From Pseudoalteromonas marina (lineage in GTDB: Bacteria; Pseudomonadota; Gammaproteobacteria; Enterobacterales; Alteromonadaceae): 64,000 nucleotides of DNA. The stretch covers positions 531,809-595,808 of the forward strand of contig NZ_AHCB03000007.1 of assembly GCF_000238335.3 (NCBI RefSeq). The letters run 5' to 3'. Positions 37,965-46,935 of the stretch are shown piece after piece; position 1 is the first letter of the stretch, and the number at the start of each line of letters is the position of its first letter. A program made the translations under genes and the position numbers. The notes beneath the pieces are model-generated. The model was not told where the DNA came from and made no database searches. It worked only from the letters and a program-made list of their open reading frames with translations.

Positions 37965-40403
37965 ATGCGTATTTTTAATTATTGTTTAAACGTTTTATCT
38001 GCTGGATTTAGTCGCTTATTTGTTAAAAGCAAAGTCCTTCCAGAAAACCCTATTAAACAGTACGATTTAAATCCTGATTACCCTACATTTTATATAGTGC
38101 GTTTAAATTCTCGTTTTGATCTTGCGGCGCTGGCTCATGCTTGTAAAAAACACGGCTTACCTAGTCCTACTGAAGAGCAAATATTAGGTGATGAACATTT
38201 AGAGCGATTTATTGGTATTAAAAATCCACCACCTTTATTTGGCGATACAGCAAAACCAACCAATGCACTGGCACAAGGCAAACAAATAGTTGATCACCTT
38301 ATAAATAGTGGCCAAAAAAATGTACAAGTGATACCTGCAACTATTTTATGGGGACGCGATCCAGGTAAAGAAAAACCAGGATTACGTACTTTAATAACGC
38401 ATTCGGTTACACCAAGCTGGTTTAGAAAGTTTTTTGTTGTGTTGTTTTCTGGTCGCGATAACTTTATTCGCTTTAGCCAACCACTCGACTTATCACTTAT
38501 TGTAAATGAAAAAGCTGATGTAAATGAGCTACCACAGAAATTACTACGTGTTGCCCGGGTTCACTTTAAGCGTCAAAAACTGGCAGCCACTGGCCCTAAA
38601 ATGCCATCGCGCGAGCAATTGTTTAACTCTCTTCTTGCTTCGCCAACAATAAAAAAAGCCATTCAAGATGAAGCAAAAGCTAAAAATATTAGCCAAACCG
38701 AGGCACGTCAAAATGCGCTTAAGCTACTTGATGAAATAGCCGCAAACTATTCTGAAGCAATGATACGCGTTGCTGATCGCTTTTTAACATGGCTTTGGAA
38801 TAAGCTATACAACGGCATACACATAAAACACACAGAGCAATTGCATGAACTAACTAATAAAGGCCATGAAATTATTTACATGCCTTGTCATCGTAGCCAT
38901 ATGGACTACTTGCTTCTTACTTACTCTATTTACCATTTAGGTCTGGTGCCACCGCATATAGCTGCAGGTGTTAACCTTAACTTTTTCCCGGCCGGTGGCA
39001 TATTTCGCCGCTCGGGTGCGTTTTTTATTCGCCGCTCGTTTGCAGGCAATAAACTGTACTCAGCTATTTTTAAAGAATATTTGAGTCAGTTGTTTATTAA
39101 AGGTTACTCAGTTAAGTTTTACACAGAAGGTGGGCGTAGCCGTACGGGGCGTTTGTTACCGCCCAAAACAGGTATGCTTGCAATGACCTTTCAAGCCATG
39201 CTACGCGGTATCGACCGACCAGTATCTATAGTCCCTGTGTATATTGGCTACGAACATGTCATGGAAATAAATACGTACCTTAAAGAGCTTGCTGGAAAAG
39301 ATAAGAAAGGCGAATCGGTATTTGGTATTTTTAAAGCGATAAAAAACCTTAAAAACTACGGACGTGGTTACCTAAATTTCGGCGATCCTATTTCTGTTAA
39401 CCAATATTTAAATGATAACCAACCCGACTGGCGCGACGCGGTTCACCCAACTGACGTACAAAAACCTCAGTGGTTAGGCCCACAAGTCGCAGCCTTAGCA
39501 GACCAAGTTATGGTTAAAATTAATAATGCAGCGGCATTAAATGCTGTTAACTTATTAGCAATGGTATTGCTAGTAAACGACAAGCATGCTTTAAGTAAAC
39601 CAAAACTATTAGCTCAGCTCGATTTTTACTTACGCCTACAGCGTGATGCAAGTTATAGCGATAAAGTAACCGCGCCTGACGAAACGCCTGAGCAACTTCT
39701 TACACATGCCTTAAAACTTAACAAATTTGATGTGATAAGTGATGAGTTTGGCGAAATTATTGCCATTAGCGATAAAGAAAAAACACTCTTTAATTATTAC
39801 CGTAACAATATTTTGCATCTATTTGCAGTACCTAGCTTGTTGGCATTGCACTTATTTAAGCAGCACACAACAACAATTAAGCAGTGTGAACAATTAGTAC
39901 ATTCGTTTTATCCACTATTTGCCAAAGAATGGTATTTACAGCCCCTTGATGAAAACTACATTACGCGTATCTTGGCCAATTTTGCTGATCAAAACTTAAT
40001 TGAATTTGATGGCGACAATATACACATTACTAATACCAACGACTGCTTAGCAAAATTAGAAATGCTAGGGCGAGCATTAAGTTTTACCCTGCAACGCTAC
40101 GCCATTGTGATTGGTTTTATACAAACGAGTAATGGCATTGAAAAGGCTGAGCTTGAGCGAGAAAGCCAAGTATTAGCAGATCGCTTAGGCACGTTACACG
40201 GCATTAAAACACCGGAGTTTTTTGATAAAAAAGTACTGGTTGGTTTTATCGATAACTTACGTGGTGAAGGGCTTGTTACAGAAGGCGACAATGGCTTGGT
40301 GGGCAGTACGCAATTGTGCGAAACCTATTCACAACTTAAAACATTGCTACCTGCCCGTATATGGCAATCTATTAGCGACATTGTTCAAGACCAGTGTAAC
40401 TAG
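37965..40403 (+). CDS. plsB: Glycerol-3-phosphate 1-O-acyltransferase
   Basis: PlsB (812 residues; E. coli 807) acylates sn-glycerol-3-phosphate at position 1 as the first step of phospholipid synthesis, at the inner membrane. Acyltransferase block I is PCHRSHMDYLLL, with catalytic His309 and Asp314; block II GAFFIRRSFAGNKLYS; block III FYTEGGRSRTGRLLPPKTG; block IV SIVPVYIGYE. It stands alone and diverges from the S10 operon. Confidence 0.97.
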   Translation: MRIFNYCLNVLSAGFSRLFVKSKVLPENPIKQYDLNPDYPTFYIVRLNSRFDLAALAHACKKHGLPSPTEEQILGDEHLERFIGIKNPPPLFGDTAKPTNALAQGKQIVDHLINSGQKNVQVIPATILWGRDPGKEKPGLRTLITHSVTPSWFRKFFVVLFSGRDNFIRFSQPLDLSLIVNEKADVNELPQKLLRVARVHFKRQKLAATGPKMPSREQLFNSLLASPTIKKAIQDEAKAKNISQTEARQNALKLLDEIAANYSEAMIRVADRFLTWLWNKLYNGIHIKHTEQLHELTNKGHEIIYMPCHRSHMDYLLLTYSIYHLGLVPPHIAAGVNLNFFPAGGIFRRSGAFFIRRSFAGNKLYSAIFKEYLSQLFIKGYSVKFYTEGGRSRTGRLLPPKTGMLAMTFQAMLRGIDRPVSIVPVYIGYEHVMEINTYLKELAGKDKKGESVFGIFKAIKNLKNYGRGYLNFGDPISVNQYLNDNQPDWRDAVHPTDVQKPQWLGPQVAALADQVMVKINNAAALNAVNLLAMVLLVNDKHALSKPKLLAQLDFYLRLQRDASYSDKVTAPDETPEQLLTHALKLNKFDVISDEFGEIIAISDKEKTLFNYYRNNILHLFAVPSLLALHLFKQHTTTIKQCEQLVHSFYPLFAKEWYLQPLDENYITRILANFADQNLIEFDGDNIHITNTNDCLAKLEMLGRALSFTLQRYAIVIGFIQTSNGIEKAELERESQVLADRLGTLHGIKTPEFFDKKVLVGFIDNLRGEGLVTEGDNGLVGSTQLCETYSQLKTLLPARIWQSISDIVQDQCN

Positions 40404-40422
40404 CCGCTATACATAGATAGGG

Positions 40423-41280
40423 TTAGCGCTGACGCATAACCCCTTCTTGAATTGTTGAGGCAACCAAGTTGCCTTGGCGATCAAAAAATTGCCCTCTTAC
40501 CAGCCCTCTGCCTGAGCTCGCACTCGGGCTGTCTATGGTGTATAAAATCCAGTCGTCTAATCTAAACGAGCGATGAAACCACATTGCATGGTCAATTGTT
40601 GCGACCTGCATATTTGGCTGCATAAACGACACGCCATGCGGCTGTAATGCCGTTGGTAAAAACTCAAAGTCAGACGCATAAGCCAATAAGTAATTATGAA
40701 TACGCTGATCATCGGGCATATCACCATTTGCTCTAAACCAAATATGTTTAACTGGCTCAATCGCTTCTGGTTTAAAGGGGTTATGAAATGTCACAGGGCG
40801 CATTTCAATAGGCATTTCGCGAATAAATTTATTACGAATTACCTCGGGTATATGCTCAGCATTTTCTTGATAAAACTCAAGCGACGAACGTAGCTCTTCC
40901 GGTTGCGGTACATCTGGCATCGTTGCCTGATGCGAAAGTCCGTCTTCAACCGCCTGAAAAGATGCAGTCATATAAAAAATAGGCTTGCCGTATTGAATTG
41001 CACTTACACGACGGGTACTAAAGCTTTTGCCATCGCGAATAGTTTCAACATCGTAAACGATAGGTTTAGCAGCATCCCCTGGGCGTAAAAAGTAAGAATG
41101 TAAAGAGTGAACAATACGTCCAGCCGGTAGGGTTTCCTTTGCTGCTGATAGCGCTTGCCCCATAACCTGACCACCAAAAACAGCTCTAAAACCCAAATCT
41201 TGGCTTTGCCCTCGGTATAACCCTTGCTCTATTTCTTCAAGTGTTAATAACGATAATAAATCATCTAAAACTTGGCTCAT
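40423..41280 (-). CDS. tesB: Acyl-CoA thioesterase II
   Basis: TesB (285 residues; E. coli 286) hydrolyses medium- to long-chain acyl-CoAs. It is a double hotdog protein: [17 protein letters not shown] in the first domain, [12 protein letters not shown], and in the second domain [16 protein letters not shown] [15 protein letters not shown], carrying the catalytic Asp of the Asp/Gln/Thr triad. It converges with plsB, 19 bp apart, both being lipid genes. Confidence 0.95.
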   Translation of the reverse strand: MSQVLDDLLSLLTLEEIEQGLYRGQSQDLGFRAVFGGQVMGQALSAAKETLPAGRIVHSLHSYFLRPGDAAKPIVYDVETIRDGKSFSTRRVSAIQYGKPIFYMTASFQAVEDGLSHQATMPDVPQPEELRSSLEFYQENAEHIPEVIRNKFIREMPIEMRPVTFHNPFKPEAIEPVKHIWFRANGDMPDDQRIHNYLLAYASDFEFLPTALQPHGVSFMQPNMQVATIDHAMWFHRSFRLDDWILYTIDSPSASSGRGLVRGQFFDRQGNLVASTIQEGVMRQR

Positions 41281-41357
41281 TATATGTTCCTCAATTCCCT
41301 AATAACTTAATGATACTATAGACTACAACTATGTAAATCTTTGTTAGGAATACAACT

Positions 41358-41816
41358 ATGGCTTACTGGCTGTTTAAAACCGAACCCGATGCTTTTTCAA
41401 TTGACGACCTAAAACACGCACCTAATCAAACAACATTATGGGAAGGTGTACGAAATTACCAAGCCCGAAACTTTTTGCGTGATGATGTTAAAGAAGGCGA
41501 TTTAGTGATGATTTATCACTCAAGCTGCAAAAACGTAGGTGTAGCGGGTATAGCAAAGATAACAAGCGCGGCCTATCCAGACCCTACTCAATTTGACCTA
41601 AATAGCGATTATTATGACCCTAAAGCCACCAGCGATTCACCGCGTTGGGTAGTCGTTGACGTAACCTACCACCAACATTTGAATAAACTGGTTAGCTTAA
41701 AATCTATAAAAGCAAACGACAGTATTACAGAGTTGGCACTAAAAAAAGCAGGAAGATTATCGGTTATGCCCGTAACAGAACACGATTGGAATGAAATTAT
41801 AAAAATGGCCAAATAG
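41358..41816 (+). CDS. EVE-domain protein
   Basis: 152 residues forming one EVE domain, a PUA/YTH-related fold that binds modified bases in nucleic acids. AYWLFKTEPDAFSIDDL at the start, LWEGVRNYQARNFLRD, and GDLVMIYHSSCKNVGVAG are the family signatures (as in the THYN1 group). Bacterial EVE proteins are thought to recognise modified DNA or RNA; the ligand here is unknown. It is divergent from tesB. Confidence 0.93.
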   Translation: MAYWLFKTEPDAFSIDDLKHAPNQTTLWEGVRNYQARNFLRDDVKEGDLVMIYHSSCKNVGVAGIAKITSAAYPDPTQFDLNSDYYDPKATSDSPRWVVVDVTYHQHLNKLVSLKSIKANDSITELALKKAGRLSVMPVTEHDWNEIIKMAK

Positions 41817-41833
41817 TAAAGGTCGAGTTGCGC

Positions 41834-42037
41834 TTATTTTTTTACTGCTTTTTTCTTTTTGTGCCCGTGTTTGGGCACAATGGCAAAATACATAATAAGC
41901 CCTAACCACGAAAAAAAGATGATACCGATGAGCCAACCGTTTTTTTCGTGGCCTTGCGTACGTTTACTGTTTAGTACAATGACTACAGGTAAAATGTACG
42001 CACTTAAAATAACAATTAAAAATATAACTTCATTCAT
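41834..42037 (-). CDS. Small membrane protein resembling PLDc_N/superinfection-immunity-type proteins
   Basis: 67 residues from ATG 42037, which overlaps the stop of the potassium channel gene (TAATG), so translation is coupled. Two transmembrane helices (about 3-24 and 36-55) with a KNGWLIGIIFFSWLGLIMYF segment, then a very basic tail (KHGHKKKKAVKK). The second helix resembles small two-helix membrane proteins of the PLDc_N or superinfection-immunity type. A role with the channel is only suggested by coupling. Confidence 0.65.
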   Translation of the reverse strand: MNEVIFLIVILSAYILPVVIVLNSKRTQGHEKNGWLIGIIFFSWLGLIMYFAIVPKHGHKKKKAVKK

Positions 42038-43104
42038 TATTTTTCCAAGCTTGACCAATCAACTTCGCCGCTCAATACACGCTCAACAGAAATATAGTGG
42101 AGAATATCACCTTCACTCACTTTATAATCCAAAGGTGGATTTAAGTCCATATTTTGAGCACTCAAGTTATGTGCAACACCCAACAAAATAGCGTCGTGCT
42201 GCCTTTTAAAATGATGAAACAAGGTGCCAAATTCCATTTCCTTACAGCCACTGGGTACTTTTAAGCTAAATTGTGTATCACCATGTAATGTAGAAAGCAG
42301 CTCTTCTTGTACTCGACTAGAGCCGGGGTCTTGCATTGAACGAACTAATATTTCAGCCGACTTAGCACTGCTACATTCTATATTTTGACAATGCTCCAGT
42401 AGCATATCGACCTTGGTTTCATCTAAAAAGTGAGCACTAATATGACACTCATCTTTTACTAAGCGGCTAATACGCAGCGCAGTAGTAAATGTTTGGTCGT
42501 CGTCTTGCCCATCAATAATTACTTTATCGGCGTGACTTATTGCTACACGCTCTAACTCTGCTAAATCAGTAAAGCTAGAAAGACGCGCAAAATCAACCTG
42601 CTCATTTGCTAAAAACGGATGATCCATCTGCTCTGTTACCGCGAGTAAAATACGACGTTCAGTGCGCTTTGTATCCGCCAAAATGTAATCAATCATTTTT
42701 TTAGTTCTGGTATCGTGCCAACCAAAAATAATGATGTGGTTATTACTGTGAGCAAAATCTTTATCACCAGTCATAGCGTGCCTAATTAAATAAGTAACAG
42801 TTTGCCCTGCTTTTCCAAGCAAAACACCAAATAAAGCTAAACCAAACGGAATTTGTATTAAAGCAACCACCCATCGACCAAGCTCTGTTGTAGGGCTAAA
42901 ATCACCATATCCTACTGTTGACGTTGTCACTGTGTAATAGTAAAAAAAAGTGGTTATAGACGTTAATGCCTGTTCGTTGGCAGCATACAGTAGCAACCAG
43001 GTTACGAGCATATGAGTTAAAATTGCAAAGGTCACTGCTTGCCAGCTCAATTGATCAATATGAGCGCGCACAAGTAACGCTAACCTTTTAAATATCACTG
43101 GCAT
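42037..43104 (-). CDS. Potassium channel with RCK/TrkA-N domain
   Basis: 355 residues. Two transmembrane helices flank a pore helix and a canonical K+ selectivity filter TVGYGD (residues 63-68). A cytoplasmic RCK (TrkA-N-like) domain starts at HIIIFGWHDTRTKKMID, with the acidic residue pattern of the Rossmann fold altered (FGWHDTRT in place of GxGxxG). A second regulatory domain lies at about 255-350. A ligand-gated potassium channel is the expected function; the ligand is unknown. Confidence 0.92.
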   Translation of the reverse strand: MPVIFKRLALLVRAHIDQLSWQAVTFAILTHMLVTWLLLYAANEQALTSITTFFYYYTVTTSTVGYGDFSPTTELGRWVVALIQIPFGLALFGVLLGKAGQTVTYLIRHAMTGDKDFAHSNNHIIIFGWHDTRTKKMIDYILADTKRTERRILLAVTEQMDHPFLANEQVDFARLSSFTDLAELERVAISHADKVIIDGQDDDQTFTTALRISRLVKDECHISAHFLDETKVDMLLEHCQNIECSSAKSAEILVRSMQDPGSSRVQEELLSTLHGDTQFSLKVPSGCKEMEFGTLFHHFKRQHDAILLGVAHNLSAQNMDLNPPLDYKVSEGDILHYISVERVLSGEVDWSSLEK

Positions 43105-43282
43105 AATACAAAATCTTTGTTATTAAATTATCTATAAACAGTACGTTACTGTATGCCTTAGTTTTAATCAACGTTTAAGGTATAGACAGTGTAAAACTCC
43201 TCCGTGTAATACTAATTGTGATTTGCACATAACCACATTTCGTGATTAATTAATCTACAAACAAACACTAAACTGTATTTTT

Positions 43283-44593
43283 ATGCTTAATAGAATAGCC
43301 ACCCCATTTACAAAACTGGTTGAGCGTTACCTACCCGACCCATTTATATTTGTAATTTTGCTTACACTTATTACATTTGCCGCTGCCAGTATATTTACCC
43401 CTTCCAGCAGTATTAATGTACTGCACGCGTGGGGCAATGGGTTTTGGAACCTATTGAGCTTTGCTATGCAAATGCTGCTTGTACTTATTACAGGCTACAT
43501 GCTGGCAAGTACACCTCTCATTAGCAAAGTATTAGAAAAACTAGCAACCTTAGCCAACACCGCGCCTAAAGCAATTATATTAGTTACTTTTATCTCACTT
43601 TTAGCGAGCTGGCTAAACTGGGGATTTGGCCTTGTTATTGGTGCATTGTTTGCCAAAGCTATTGCAAAACATACCCGTGTAGATTATCGATTATTAGTAG
43701 CTAGTGCCTATACTGGCTTTGTTGTATGGCATGGCGGCCTTGCAGGTTCAATTCCGCTAACTATTGCAACACCAGGACACTTTTCACAGGCAAGTATTGG
43801 TATTGTGAGTACAGATCAAACCTTATTTGCAGGTTTTAATATTGCCATTTTGATTGGTTTATTTATTATCGTCCCATTAGTAAATCGCTACATGTTACCC
43901 AATGACAACGACAGCGTTTATATCGATCCAACCCTATTAAACACCCGCACACCTGCAGCAAGTAAAATAACGCGTCCTTCGCAACATTTAGAACAAAGCA
44001 AACTGCTAGGTATGGGCATTGGCTTAATGGGGCTTGCCTACTTAAGCTATTACTTTTTTATCTCTGGTGGCGGCTTAAACCTCAATAGTGTAATTGCCCT
44101 GTTTTTATTTTTAGCTATTACGCTACATCAAACTCCTCACAATGTGCTTAATAGCTTACAACAAGCAATTCCGAGTGGTGCGGGAATTGTAATTCAGTTC
44201 CCTTTTTATGCCGGTATTATGGCGGTCATGGTCGATACAGGATTAGCACAAGAAATATCACAAGGCTTTATTGCCATTGCGGATGCCGATAGCTTGCCAT
44301 TTTATAGTTTTATTAGTGCAGGACTCGTTAATATGTTTGTGCCCTCAGGTGGCGGACAATGGGCTGTACAGGCACCTATTGTAATACCCGCAGCGCAAGA
44401 GCTGGGCGCCGATATATCCCGTGTTGCTATGGCTGTGGCATGGGGCGATGCGTGGACCAATTTAATTCAACCTTTTTGGGCACTGCCCGTATTGGCTATA
44501 GCGGGCCTAAAGGCAAGAGATATTATGGGCTTTTGCGTGGTACAACTTATTATTACTGGGGTATTTATATCGCTGGTATTGAGCTTTTATTAA
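43283..44593 (+). CDS. atoE: AtoE-type short-chain fatty acid transporter
   Basis: 436 residues, highly hydrophobic with about 11-12 helices, matching the AtoE family, which moves short-chain fatty acids. Start RIATPFTKLVERYLPDPFIF and the segments SWLNWGFGLVIGALFAK, WHGGLAGSIPLTIATPGH and FVPSGGGQWAVQAPI are family hallmarks. Ribosome site is weak. No ato catabolic genes are adjacent, so the symbol reflects family rather than pathway. Confidence 0.88.
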   Translation: MLNRIATPFTKLVERYLPDPFIFVILLTLITFAAASIFTPSSSINVLHAWGNGFWNLLSFAMQMLLVLITGYMLASTPLISKVLEKLATLANTAPKAIILVTFISLLASWLNWGFGLVIGALFAKAIAKHTRVDYRLLVASAYTGFVVWHGGLAGSIPLTIATPGHFSQASIGIVSTDQTLFAGFNIAILIGLFIIVPLVNRYMLPNDNDSVYIDPTLLNTRTPAASKITRPSQHLEQSKLLGMGIGLMGLAYLSYYFFISGGGLNLNSVIALFLFLAITLHQTPHNVLNSLQQAIPSGAGIVIQFPFYAGIMAVMVDTGLAQEISQGFIAIADADSLPFYSFISAGLVNMFVPSGGGQWAVQAPIVIPAAQELGADISRVAMAVAWGDAWTNLIQPFWALPVLAIAGLKARDIMGFCVVQLIITGVFISLVLSFY

Positions 44594-44601
44594 TAAAGCT
44601 T

Positions 44602-44630
44602 TGCGCGTAGTTAAAAATTAACTGCGCGCA
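44602..44630. repeat. Hairpin between convergent genes
   Basis: TGCGCG-T-AGTTAA and TTAACT-GCGCGCA form a long stem with an AAA loop between the transporter and protease genes. There is no T-run, so any terminator activity would be unusual. Confidence 0.5.
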
Positions 44631-44636
44631 CAATTA

Positions 44637-45665
44637 TCAGCTAGACAAAATTGTCATCGGCAAACTGAGTATTGGATTGTCAGAATCTGCAAAATGCATC
44701 ATCACTGCTACATGCCCTGCAACTACAAGTGCGTACATAACGGCTGAAAAACCTTGTCCGTATTTATCTAGTGGTATTAAATGCGAGTAATGTCGTCCGC
44801 GCCATTCAAATATAATTTCCAATGCGCCAACAAATAAAAAGAACACCAGTAACATTAAGCCAAATGTATAACTAAGCCATAAGCCAAAAAACACACCCAG
44901 CAAGCATACACTTAGTCCAATCCATGAGCGCATAGAAAAGCTGATACTCTTTAATACATGGCCACCATCTAGCGGTAAAATTGGCAGTAAGTTAAATAAA
45001 TTAAGCAATGCACTGAGTACCGCAACACCAGCAAATATTTCCATCTCCGTGGCGTAATATAAAACAACACCCAACACAGAGGTTATTAAGCCAAAAGCAG
45101 GCCCCATGAGCGATATGACCACATCTTGCCAGCGGGTTGTTATTTTATCGTCACTGACAGCTAAGCCACCCACAAATGGGATTAAGTAAATACCTTTGGT
45201 TTTTATGCCAAAGTACTTCATAGCTCTTACATGCCCATACTCATGCACCACTAAACACGCAATAAGCATAAGCGCAAATTCAATGCTAAATAACCAGGCA
45301 TACCCAGCAACAGATGCACCTGCCAACGCAGCCTTTACTACTTTTGCGCTTTTAAATAGTTTAAAACCTAACGCAGCAAAACCTAAAAAACCCCTTTTAG
45401 GTTCACCATTAACTGGGGCTGGTAAAGCGAGCTGGGTAGCAAATTGCTCATCTACAAATAACGAAATACTTTGCTCGGCAGTTGTGCTGGTATCTATGCC
45501 TATTAATTTATCTTGAAAGTTAAATTGATAGTAATGTTCTCGAGGAGTATCAAACGCAATAGCTTGCTGGTTATGAAATACTTGTACTATTTGCTGCCCA
45601 GAAACCATTAATGAAAATGGCTGGTCAGCCAAGGTTAGGTCTATTCTTATCATAATTAAAGCCAT
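44637..45665 (-). CDS. Site-2 protease family (M50) intramembrane metalloprotease
   Basis: 342 residues. The zinc motif HEYGH is at 141-145 in a transmembrane helix (ACLVVHEYGHVRAM), and the third ligand is in NLLPILPLDGGH near residue 245. About six helices. An N-terminal cytoplasmic domain of about 110 residues, predicted beta-rich, is unlike RseP, and no PDZ domain is present. This is the short-membrane S2P group, and the substrate is unknown. ATG 45653 is an alternative start. Confidence 0.88.
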   Translation of the reverse strand: MALIMIRIDLTLADQPFSLMVSGQQIVQVFHNQQAIAFDTPREHYYQFNFQDKLIGIDTSTTAEQSISLFVDEQFATQLALPAPVNGEPKRGFLGFAALGFKLFKSAKVVKAALAGASVAGYAWLFSIEFALMLIACLVVHEYGHVRAMKYFGIKTKGIYLIPFVGGLAVSDDKITTRWQDVVISLMGPAFGLITSVLGVVLYYATEMEIFAGVAVLSALLNLFNLLPILPLDGGHVLKSISFSMRSWIGLSVCLLGVFFGLWLSYTFGLMLLVFFLFVGALEIIFEWRGRHYSHLIPLDKYGQGFSAVMYALVVAGHVAVMMHFADSDNPILSLPMTILSS

Positions 45666-45774
45666 TTAAAATAATCGCGCTAGTATAACGTTTGGCTAAA
45701 AAAACACGAGGGCAGGCGTTAACTATTGTATTAAATTTAAGTACCTAACAATAGCTAACGCTGCGAGTGAAAGG

Positions 45775-46851
45775 TTACTTTTCTTCTTCAGGATGTTCGT
45801 CTTCTTCACTTACAATATGCGCACTGCTGGCCAAACGCTTACGCCAGCGTTGCTTTGCCACTGCACGCATATTGGTTGACTGATCGCGTTCGTCGACTAT
45901 TTCTAAGCCCATTAGTGATTCAATCATATCCTCAAGCGTTACTATGCCGCGCACTTCTCCATATTCATCCACGACTAAACATATGTGCGTACGCTGAGTT
46001 AGTAGCGTTTGCAATAATGACGATACATTTTGAGATGTGGGTACTGTATAAATTGGTTTGATCAGCTTACTGATTTTATAATCGGTGCCTAAGCGATGAT
46101 ACGCCAACATAATATCGTTTTTATGCACGAAACCGACAATGTCGTCGGCATCTTTATCAAATATTAATACGCGGGAAAACGATGACGAACCGTGCTCATT
46201 TAAATATTGGTTTACTGTTAAGTCTTTATGTACTTTAAAAATAACTGTGCGCGGCGTCATTAAATCAGACAATTTTGCATGCCTAAAATGTAAAAGATTA
46301 CGAATAATTTCAGACTCATCTTCGTGCAAAGCGCCCGATTCAGTGCCAATATCGGCCATGGCTTCTATTTCTTGGCGAATATAGTAAGCCTCGTCGTGCT
46401 TTGGCCCCATTAGGTTTGTTAACTTTTGCGCACACCATACAAAGGGCTTTAGCGAAATTACCAAAAACCGTAAAGAGTAGGTAACACTTGGCGTTAAGGC
46501 TCGCCAGTAATTAGCACCCAGAGTTTTTGGAATAATTTCAGAAAGAACCAATACCAATAAGGTCATAATTGCTGAGGCAATCCCCACTGCAGCATCAGAA
46601 AAAACCACGGCCGCTTGCGCCCCCACACCCGCCGCACCCGCTGTATGCGCGATGGTGTTTAAAGTCAAAATGGCTGCCAGTGGCTGATCTATATTATTTT
46701 TTAGTTTTTCAAGCTGCTTAGCAAGCACAGGCTGCTCTTTTCTGAGTGATGCAACATAGCTTGGCGAAATGCTTAACAGCACCGCTTCCATCACAGAGCA
46801 CAAAAACGAAATAACAATGGCCACAACCATATAAACAATCAGTAAAGTCAC
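45775..46851 (-). CDS. CNNM/CorC-type (DUF21 plus CBS pair) membrane protein
   Basis: The GTG at 46851 is chosen (358 residues) because AAGGAG lies 5-6 bases upstream and the product then starts directly with a membrane helix (MTLLIVYMVVAIVISFLCS); an ATG 39 bases upstream would add unconserved residues. A DUF21 domain with 3-4 helices (VLSEIIPKTLGANYW) is followed by two CBS motifs (DLMTPRTVIFKV, LVVDEYGEVRGIVTLEDMIE) and an acidic tail. Members of the family are linked to magnesium or other divalent metal efflux. The CorC_HlyC C-terminal domain found in long members is missing. Confidence 0.85.
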   Translation of the reverse strand: MTLLIVYMVVAIVISFLCSVMEAVLLSISPSYVASLRKEQPVLAKQLEKLKNNIDQPLAAILTLNTIAHTAGAAGVGAQAAVVFSDAAVGIASAIMTLLVLVLSEIIPKTLGANYWRALTPSVTYSLRFLVISLKPFVWCAQKLTNLMGPKHDEAYYIRQEIEAMADIGTESGALHEDESEIIRNLLHFRHAKLSDLMTPRTVIFKVHKDLTVNQYLNEHGSSSFSRVLIFDKDADDIVGFVHKNDIMLAYHRLGTDYKISKLIKPIYTVPTSQNVSSLLQTLLTQRTHICLVVDEYGEVRGIVTLEDMIESLMGLEIVDERDQSTNMRAVAKQRWRKRLASSAHIVSEEDEHPEEEK

Positions 46852-46935
46852 TTTTTCTCCTTTATATTGGATATGTGAGCATGGTAACAATACATGCTAT
46901 ATTTGACCAAATACCCAATAATAACAGGCACAATA

